A DNA stretch of 63,480 bases from Maricaulis sp036231565 (GTDB taxonomy: Bacteria; Pseudomonadota; Alphaproteobacteria; Caulobacterales; Maricaulaceae): positions 1-63,480 of the forward strand of contig JAZAHA010000001.1 of the NCBI GenBank assembly GCA_036231565.1. The letters are read 5' to 3'. The position numbers and the translations under genes are program-made. Under the pieces are notes generated by a model. That model was not told the origin of the DNA. It did no database searches and saw nothing but the letters and a program-made list of their open reading frames with translations. Positions 57,817-63,480 of the stretch are shown one piece after another. Position 1 is the first letter of the stretch; every line of letters begins with the position of its first letter.

Positions 57817-57903
57817 GGCCTCGCCGCAAGGTTCGGGACTTTTGAGCGCGCCCGCCACGGAGGCGCCGAATGGATCCAGCACTTTTGTCATAGCAAGGAA
57901 GTC

Positions 57904-60027
57904 ATGATGTCACTCACGTCCCGCATCGAAGCGAGACCGGCCCTCCAGTTCGGGAAAAATGTCCGCGAGCGTCTTCTCACAGGGCTGTGCGCGCTGTGCC
58001 TGTCGGGCGTCACTGCGGTTCCGGCGGTGGCTCAGCCCGCGCCCTCCGAGGCCCCCGAGCGCGCGCCCTTCACGATTGAGGACCTCTTCGACGTGAGCTC
58101 GGTCGGCACGGTGTCGGTGGCTCCGGACGCCGCACACACGGTCTATACGCGCTGGCGGCGTCCCAACATCATTCGAAGCGAACAGGACGGGGGTGCCGCC
58201 TCCGAAACCCGGGTCTGGATGCGGGACGGAACGAACCGGCTGGTTCTCGATGAGCGGGTGGGCGCTTACAGCTTCGACTGGATGAGCGACAGTCAATTGA
58301 CGTTCCGCTCAGGCCGGCTCGAAGACGGCGGGAGCACGATTTTCGGGATCGATGTCAGCGCGCCGCAATCAGAGCCGTTTCCGCTTTTCAACTCGGATTC
58401 CGCGATTGATATGTACGACACGAGCCCCGGCGCTTCGGCGCTGTTCTACTCCACGACGGCCCCCGAGACCGAGGGGCAGGACGGCGCGGAGACGGGTTTT
58501 CTGGTCAATGTGACCGACCGGCCCGTGCCACCGTCCCATGTTGTCCGCGTGGATTTCGAACGGCCGGACGTCACGGAATCGGTACTGCCGATCGAGGGAT
58601 ATATCTCCGATCTTGTTGCCTCACCGGATGGCCAGCGCCTGGCGGTCAGCCTCGCGCCCAGTCCCTCTTCAGACGACTACATGCTGAACAGTCTCACCAT
58701 CATCTTCGACGGCGAGACCGGTGCGCGGATCGCGACAGTCCCGACGACGGGCAAGATCGGCGATATCGCTTTCTCCCCGGACGGGCGTTACCTCGCTCTC
58801 ATGGCGTCTCCGGCACGGTCGGACTCGGCTCCGCACGCGATTGCCGTTTTCGATGTACAAGCGGAAACCTTGCGTTTCCTGACGGACGGGGACGATGCCG
58901 ACGAGGTCGACTTTTTCTGGTCTGCCGACGACGAACTCACAGTGCTTCAGCATCGCAGCACGCAATCGGGCCTCTTCAACATGACGGTCGAGGGAAACCG
59001 GAGCGGCGAGATATCCCATTCCGGATTCGTCGTTCACCGGTTTGACGGAAACCGCCATGGTATCGCTGGCGTGATCAGTGCCCCGCACCACGCCCATGAA
59101 CTTGCGACCGGGCGGGACATGTCCCGCCGCACCGACGGCAATCCCTGGCTGTCCGACCGGCAACTGGGTAACCAAGACGTCGTCCGGTATCGCGCCCGGG
59201 ACGGGGTGGAAATCGAAGGAATACTGGTCACGCCGGACGGTGAGCGGCCCGAGACGGGCTGGCCTTTGATCGTTCTGGTGCACGGAGGACCGGAGAGCCA
59301 CTATTTCAACGCCTGGGCGACGGACTTTGACCGGCCCGTGCAGTTCGGCGCCGGCAGAGGGTATGCTGTCTTTCTGCCCAATTACCGCGGTTCGACCGGA
59401 CGCGGGGAAGCATTCGCGGCGCTTGATCGCGCCGACGCACCGGCCGCCGAGTTCAACGATATTCTGGACGGGGTCGATTTTCTGGCGAACAGCGGGCTGA
59501 TCGACCCATCCAGAGTGGGCATTACCGGTCAGTCCCATGGCGGCTACGCTGCTGCCTGGGGCGCAACGGCGCAAACCGGGCATTTCGCGGCCGCCGTTGC
59601 CGCAGCACCGGTCACCGACCTCGTCAGCTCGCACGGAACGACGGACATCCCTGAAGAGACAGTGGTGAACCATTACGGCGTGGCGCCCGAAGAAGACTGG
59701 GAACTCTATTTGAACCAGAGCCCGGTTTTCCATGCCGCTCAGTCAAGAACGCCGACGCTGATACTGCACGGCGAAAGCGACTCGCGCGTCAATGTCGGCC
59801 AGTCGCTGGAACTCTACGGATATCTTCGGCGGGTCGGCCAGTCGCCGGTCCGTCTGGTGACCTATCCCGAGCAAGGGCACCGGTTGAGTCGGTCGGCGGT
59901 GCGCTACGATTACGCACTCCGCATGATGCGATGGTTCGACACTTTCGTGATGCCCGGAGACAGGAACGCACAGCTCCCATCGCCCGATCTGGAGGAAATC
60001 CAGAACCTGGTGGCCGGCCGCGATTAG
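57904..60027 (+). CDS. Secreted S9-family prolyl oligopeptidase-type peptidase
   Basis: 707 residues. Signal peptide ERLLTGLCALCLSGVTAVPA followed by VAQP. N-terminal beta-propeller (for example GYISDLVASPDGQRLAVSLA and GDIAFSPDGRYLALMASPAR), then alpha/beta-hydrolase: WPLIVLVHGGPESHYFN, LPNYRGSTGRGEAF, nucleophile GITGQSHGGYAAAW (S544), ILHGESDSRVNVGQ (D626) and YPEQGHRLSRSAV (H659). Complete triad. S9C/dipeptidyl or acylaminoacyl type; substrate is not clear. ATG 57904 or 57907. Confidence 0.93.
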   Translation: MMSLTSRIEARPALQFGKNVRERLLTGLCALCLSGVTAVPAVAQPAPSEAPERAPFTIEDLFDVSSVGTVSVAPDAAHTVYTRWRRPNIIRSEQDGGAASETRVWMRDGTNRLVLDERVGAYSFDWMSDSQLTFRSGRLEDGGSTIFGIDVSAPQSEPFPLFNSDSAIDMYDTSPGASALFYSTTAPETEGQDGAETGFLVNVTDRPVPPSHVVRVDFERPDVTESVLPIEGYISDLVASPDGQRLAVSLAPSPSSDDYMLNSLTIIFDGETGARIATVPTTGKIGDIAFSPDGRYLALMASPARSDSAPHAIAVFDVQAETLRFLTDGDDADEVDFFWSADDELTVLQHRSTQSGLFNMTVEGNRSGEISHSGFVVHRFDGNRHGIAGVISAPHHAHELATGRDMSRRTDGNPWLSDRQLGNQDVVRYRARDGVEIEGILVTPDGERPETGWPLIVLVHGGPESHYFNAWATDFDRPVQFGAGRGYAVFLPNYRGSTGRGEAFAALDRADAPAAEFNDILDGVDFLANSGLIDPSRVGITGQSHGGYAAAWGATAQTGHFAAAVAAAPVTDLVSSHGTTDIPEETVVNHYGVAPEEDWELYLNQSPVFHAAQSRTPTLILHGESDSRVNVGQSLELYGYLRRVGQSPVRLVTYPEQGHRLSRSAVRYDYALRMMRWFDTFVMPGDRNAQLPSPDLEEIQNLVAGRD

Positions 60028-60126
60028 ATCAGGATCGTTTCCTGCGGAATCGCCCGTGCTCGCTATCACCTGGGGGGCAATCCACGTCCCCCGGCCATCC
60101 TTGAATGCCCCGGGTGCCGCTTCGAC

Positions 60127-60759
60127 CTACCCCTGGTCCAGACCGGCCGCGCGCAGTTCGTCGAGCAGACGGCGGTACTGGCTGATCAGGAAGCGTTCCT
60201 GTGAGGCCAGCTCGCTGAAACCGATCCGGGTGAAGCGCAGGCTGGCCTCGAGGTCCTGTTCGCGCATCACCTGCGGCCCGGCAAACAACAGCTCGACAAT
60301 CTGCCGCCAGGTCGCCTCCACGCCGCTGGCCTGCATGCCGTAGACGCGCGCCGTTCCGGCCACGATGGCATAGGGCAGCACGTCCAGCCGCCCGTGCTGC
60401 TGGGCGTGTTCCCAGGCAAAACGCGACAGGCCGGGCGCATTGACGCCGCGCGGCATGAGGTCGTCAAACTCGTCAAAAGCAACGCCGCGGACCGGTTCGC
60501 CGGCCGCCTCGATCTCGGCGAGGCGCTCGTCGATCCGCTCGACCACACTTTCGTGGTAGTCCACCACCGCTTCGAGCTGGGCGATATTGGTCTCGATCTC
60601 GGCGACGACGCGGCCCATCGCCGCTTCCGCCGCACGCCGGTCGGAGACGTCCTCGCGCCATTCATTGACAACGAAACCGAGCACCACCGCAAACACGATA
60701 AGCGCGGCCTCGACAACAGCACGGCCAAGCCAGGCCCGGGCAGAAGAAGTCTTCGACAT
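60127..60759 (-). CDS. Membrane-anchored hypothetical protein
   Basis: 210 residues from ATG 60759. One N-terminal membrane helix with a conserved end (VEAALIVFAVVLGFVVNEWR), a feature I associate with a widespread proteobacterial family of unknown function; then a coiled-coil segment AEAAMGRVVAEIETNIAQLE and a soluble domain with WEHAQQHGRLDVLPYAIVAG, LLFAGPQVMREQDLEASLRF. Probably acts in the periplasm. The upstream 20-90 bases consist of a palindrome pair (60781-60855) on which the longer frame would depend. Confidence 0.75.
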   Translation of the reverse strand: MSKTSSARAWLGRAVVEAALIVFAVVLGFVVNEWREDVSDRRAAEAAMGRVVAEIETNIAQLEAVVDYHESVVERIDERLAEIEAAGEPVRGVAFDEFDDLMPRGVNAPGLSRFAWEHAQQHGRLDVLPYAIVAGTARVYGMQASGVEATWRQIVELLFAGPQVMREQDLEASLRFTRIGFSELASQERFLISQYRRLLDELRAAGLDQG

Positions 60760-60780
60760 GGAGCGCCCCCTCGCAAACCA

Positions 60781-60855
60781 GGGGACATGTACCCTGGGTA
60801 CGTGTCCCCGACCCCGTCTCTTCTTACCGGGACACGTACCGCAGGTACATGTCCC
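60781..60855. repeat. Pair of inverted REP-like palindromes (REPIN-like)
   Basis: First palindrome GGGGACATGTACC...GGTACGTGTCCCC at 60781-60809; second GGGACACGTACC...GGTACATGTCCC at 60829-60855. Each is an imperfect hairpin and the second is the reverse complement of the first, so the whole could also form one long hairpin. Spacer of 19 bases contains CCCCGTCTCTTCTT-like sequence. It fills the gap between the divergent-looking ends of 60759 (start) and amn (stop). Confidence 0.7.
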
Positions 60856-60860
60856 TCTCC

Positions 60861-62324
60861 TCACCGGAAAGGCGGCTCGTCGAAACTGCGCAGCTTGCGC
60901 GAGTGCAGGGCTGCGCCCTCGTCGCGCTTGAGGATCTTGATCGTCTCGAGACCGGCGGCGAGGTGTTCGGAAACCGAGCGCTGGTAGAAGAGATTGGCCG
61001 CACCGGGCAGTTTCAGCTCGCCATGCAGCGGCTTGTCGGAGACGCAGAGCAGCGTGCCATAAGGCACCCGCATGCGCAGGCCATTGGCGGCGATGGTGGC
61101 CGATTCCATATCCAGCGCGATGGCGCGCGACTGGTTGATGCGGCGCGACTGGGCGGCATAGGTGAGTTCCCAGTTGCGGTCGGCATAGGTGGCCACGGTG
61201 CCGGTGCGCAGGCGCGCCTTGAGCGCGTCGCCGCTGTCACCGCTGACATTGGCCACGGCCTCTTCCAGGGCGATCTGGATTTCCGCGATCGGCGGGATGG
61301 GGATCTCGATCGGCAGCGCCTCGTCCAGCACCGCGTCATAGCGCAGATAGGCGTGGGCCAGGACATAATCGCCCAGGCGCTGGGAATGGCGCAAGCCCGC
61401 GCAATGGCCGATCATCAGCCAGCATTGCGGACGCAGCACGGCCAGGTGATCGGTGATATTCTTGGCGTTCGAGGGGCCGACACCGATATTCACCAGGGTG
61501 ATGCCGCGGCCACCCGGCGCGATGAGGTGATAGGCCGGCATCTGGAAGCGCCGCCAGGGCGCACCCTCCACCAGGGCGTGGGCATTGGGCGTATCGGCAT
61601 CGACGCGCACATGCCCGGCCGCCGAGAAAGCCTCGTAGTGATTGTCTTCCTTCAGCTGCCGGATGGCCCAGGCGGTGAAGACGTCGACATAGCGGTGATA
61701 ATTGGTGAACAGGATGAACTGCTGGGTGTCCTCGTAGGGCGTGCCGGTATAGTGGCGCAGCCGCTGCAGGGAGTAGTCGACCCGCGGCGCCTCGAACAGC
61801 GAAAGCGGTTTCACCTCGCCCGGCACCGAGGGGCGGTGGCCATTGGGCAGGTCGTCATCGATCCGCGAGAGGTCGGCATAGGGGAAGTGACGCACCAGCT
61901 CGGCCGGCGTCACCGCATTCATGTCCAGATCGTCGGCGCCATCGAGCACGTAGGAGAAGGGAATCTCCACCTGCGAGGGTCCGGTCTCGATGGTGATCTC
62001 GTATTGATCCGCCAGCAGGGTGAGCTGTTCGATCAGATAGGCGCGGTAGAGCTTCGGATGCGTGATCGTGGATGCGTAGACGCCGGGATCGGTGAATTTG
62101 CCGAAGGCGCGGCTGACCGGCGGCGGCGGACCGTCCGGCAGATAGGTGACCCGCAGTTCGGGATAAACAAAGGCTCCGGACTTGCGGTCCTGGTCCGATG
62201 GCGGCTTTCCGCCGGTCAGGAAGCTTCTCAGGGCTGTCTGGAGACGTTCAACGGAAGCCTGGTAGAGCGCATCGAGCTGCTCCACCGCTTCCTCGGGGCT
62301 GTTCGCAACCGTAAAGACTGTCAT
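60861..62324 (-). CDS. amn: AMP nucleosidase
   Basis: 487 residues from ATG 62324, chosen for GAGGTG just upstream (an ATG at 62336 adds four residues). Splits AMP into adenine and ribose 5-phosphate, adjusting the adenylate pool. Seen: N-terminal AMN domain with RKSGAFVYPELRVTYLPDGP, RAFGKFTDPGVYASTITHP; catalytic phosphorylase-like domain with GITLVNIGVGPSNAKNITDH, VLRPQCWLMIGHCAGLRHSQ, LGDYVLAHAYLRYDAVLDEA, ALDMESATIAANGLRMRVPY and GTLLCVSDKPLHGELKLPG. Full-length. Confidence 0.95.
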   Translation of the reverse strand: MTVFTVANSPEEAVEQLDALYQASVERLQTALRSFLTGGKPPSDQDRKSGAFVYPELRVTYLPDGPPPPVSRAFGKFTDPGVYASTITHPKLYRAYLIEQLTLLADQYEITIETGPSQVEIPFSYVLDGADDLDMNAVTPAELVRHFPYADLSRIDDDLPNGHRPSVPGEVKPLSLFEAPRVDYSLQRLRHYTGTPYEDTQQFILFTNYHRYVDVFTAWAIRQLKEDNHYEAFSAAGHVRVDADTPNAHALVEGAPWRRFQMPAYHLIAPGGRGITLVNIGVGPSNAKNITDHLAVLRPQCWLMIGHCAGLRHSQRLGDYVLAHAYLRYDAVLDEALPIEIPIPPIAEIQIALEEAVANVSGDSGDALKARLRTGTVATYADRNWELTYAAQSRRINQSRAIALDMESATIAANGLRMRVPYGTLLCVSDKPLHGELKLPGAANLFYQRSVSEHLAAGLETIKILKRDEGAALHSRKLRSFDEPPFR

Positions 62325-62485
62325 CGCGCACCTCATGCCCCAATTCTTGCGGGGGGTAAATCTCCCAGATCACGAAATATCGGCGACAAGGGGCCAGGCT
62401 GCGTTCGCCTGGCAGGCGAAGTTATTCACAAAGCGTTCAGCTCTGGCGTTTCATCGTGGAAGCTGGAACTAGCACGGGGGCGTCG

Positions 62486-63358
62486 ATGTTTCTGGTTTTC
62501 AACTTCAAGGATCTGAGCAATGCGGTCCTGACCCTGGTACAGCTGCTCATCCTCGCGATGATTTTCATCGTCTTTCCGTTCTGGTTCCTGCAGACGCTCA
62601 TCTATCTGGCCACATCGAGCGGCTGGTATCTCGTCGCCGGCCTGGTCCTCCTCGTGGGTGGCTTCTTTTTCGCGCTGATGAAGAAGCAGATGATGCTGGC
62701 GACACTGCTGGGCATTGCGGGCCTGGCCATGGCCGTTTGCGTCATGGTGGTCGGCCACAACATGCGCACCAATGCCGTGGAATTCGGCTCGCCGCGCAAT
62801 GTGCTGTGGGTGGAGAGCCTGGACGCGATCTATCCCTATCCGGTGTGCCGGGATGAGTGCGTCACCTTCCGCCCGATCCTGCCGCAGGCCGTCCGGGCCG
62901 TCACGGATGAGGCCAGTCTGGACGAGCGCGCCAGCTACCGTTTCGGCGAGCGGGCGCGCCGCGCAGCGGACTCCGTCGAAATCACGAATTACCGCATCAG
63001 CCCGGCCGACCTGTTCGACCGCTATATCGAGGCCGCGCAGGACGAGGGCGACTGGCTCGCCTTCCACGCCGAATGCGTGCTGGGCGACCGGCAATGCGGT
63101 GCCGATAGCGACACGGTCGCCGAAGCGGTCCGGGAAGCCCGCAACCGGTATGGCATTGATGTGCCTGGCCGGATCGCCGCCCATCTCGGCATGGCGGACC
63201 TGACACCGGAGACCATGGAGAACTCGGCCGAATTCGCGGCCGCCTGTCACGCCGAGGCCCCCTGCCGCAGCGTCATGGCGGGGATCGGCTGGCCCGTCAT
63301 TATCGGCGCCAGTTCAGGCCGGCCTGTCGTCGTCCACACGCCGCGCCGCCGCGACTAG
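62486..63358 (+). CDS. Membrane protein of unknown function, 3' end at an IS edge
   Basis: 290 residues from ATG 62486 (CACGGGGGCG upstream). Three hydrophobic helices: VLTLVQLLILAMIFIVFPFW, WYLVAGLVLLVGGFFFALMK, LLGIAGLAMAVCVMVVGHNM; then a soluble part with cysteine pairs (YPVCRDECVTFRPILPQAVR, HAECVLGDRQC, CHAEAPC) and many acidic residues. No domain recognised. The stop TAG lies inside CTAG, the presumed target of the following IS5-type element, so the natural C-terminus may have been changed by the insertion. Confidence 0.75.
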   Translation: MFLVFNFKDLSNAVLTLVQLLILAMIFIVFPFWFLQTLIYLATSSGWYLVAGLVLLVGGFFFALMKKQMMLATLLGIAGLAMAVCVMVVGHNMRTNAVEFGSPRNVLWVESLDAIYPYPVCRDECVTFRPILPQAVRAVTDEASLDERASYRFGERARRAADSVEITNYRISPADLFDRYIEAAQDEGDWLAFHAECVLGDRQCGADSDTVAEAVREARNRYGIDVPGRIAAHLGMADLTPETMENSAEFAAACHAEAPCRSVMAGIGWPVIIGASSGRPVVVHTPRRRD

Positions 63359-63480
63359 GACACAGACTCATAATTTCTGAGCCATATCTGGATAGCGGCG
63401 AGTTTGACGAGGGCAAGGTAGTTATCGGCGTGTTTTTCGTAGCGCGTTGCGATGGCCCGGAAGTGTTTGATCTTGCTGAA
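63355..63480 (-). mobile_element. IS5-family insertion sequence, transposase C-terminus (cut by window end)
   Basis: The minus strand reads FSKIKHFRAIATRYEKHADN, then YLALVKLAAIQIWLRNYESV and S before a TAG stop at 63355-63357. This matches the well-known C-terminal end of IS5/IS427-group DDE transposases (KHFRAIATRYxKxAxNxLA...AAIxIWLR.YES). The element end is close to 63358, with GGACACAGACTCATAA as the likely terminal inverted repeat. The rest of the element is outside the window, so intactness cannot be judged. Confidence 0.88.

Overview
The window is high-GC DNA (roughly two thirds G+C by eye) from an alphaproteobacterium. The Caulobacter-type Cpa/Tad pilus cluster, the 4.5S RNA beside dnaX-ybaB-recR, and neighbours such as yidC-engB, dapD, dapE, truA-fmt and def suggest the Caulobacterales/Maricaulales/Hyphomonadales neighbourhood. 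That placement is inference from gene content. There is no rRNA, tRNA or CRISPR array, and most genes are packed tightly with 1-4 base stop/start overlaps.

Layout. 1-3219: end of yidC, engB, a DUF1036 secreted protein and a HAD nucleotidase, read as one run. 3240-7660: an accessory island holding a 188-bp element with inverted ends, two broken pieces of an RHS gene, an RHS tip with an HExxH motif, a small lipoprotein that may be its immunity protein, and a hipBA toxin-antitoxin pair with palindromic operators. 7742-17402: lysine biosynthesis genes dapD and dapE, a flavoprotein bracketed by two copies of a 165-bp repeat, a P1 peptidase, a SeqA-like gene overlapping dapE, then truA and fmt. 17484-31944: two Kazal lipoproteins, pirin, an Xi-type glutathione transferase, def, rmuC, a sugar dehydrogenase, recR-ybaB-dnaX with 4.5S RNA, and an AsmA protein. 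32073-40446: a metallo-hydrolase, nudC, an AhpD-like protein, two tandem outer-membrane barrels, a cytochrome c, an NlpC/P60 hydrolase with MarR regulator and an M17 aminopeptidase. 40546-53840: the Tad/Cpa pilus locus. 53829-63480: pabC-pabB, a phosphatase, a GlxA regulator, an S9 peptidase, AMP nucleosidase, a membrane protein, and the edge of an IS5-type insertion sequence.

How genes work together. The Tad locus is nearly complete: pilin (flp), prepilin peptidase (cpaA), secretin (cpaC) with cpaB and cpaD, localisation ATPase (cpaE), motor (cpaF), platform (tadB, tadC), TadD-type TPR lipoprotein, and minor pilin-like proteins (tadE and a TadF/TadG-like protein). The pilin and the second secretin-like protein diverge from one AT-rich intergenic region that carries TTAAC half-sites. 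pabB and pabC form p-aminobenzoate for folate. def and fmt are the two N-formyl-methionine enzymes, here separated by about 4 kb of acquired or rearranged genes.

Most notable. (1) A 272-residue protein at 13184-14002 shares both the N-terminal oligomerisation motif and the C-terminal DNA-binding motif of the enterobacterial replication sequestration protein SeqA. Its linker is a nine-residue repeat encoded by 27-bp units, seven of the eight carrying GATC. (2) An RHS tip with an EF-hand-like loop and an HExxH motif, in locally low-GC DNA, lies directly upstream of a lipoprotein gene. (3) The hipB antitoxin frame has no ATG, GTG or TTG start, but has an ATC codon with a well placed Shine-Dalgarno sequence.
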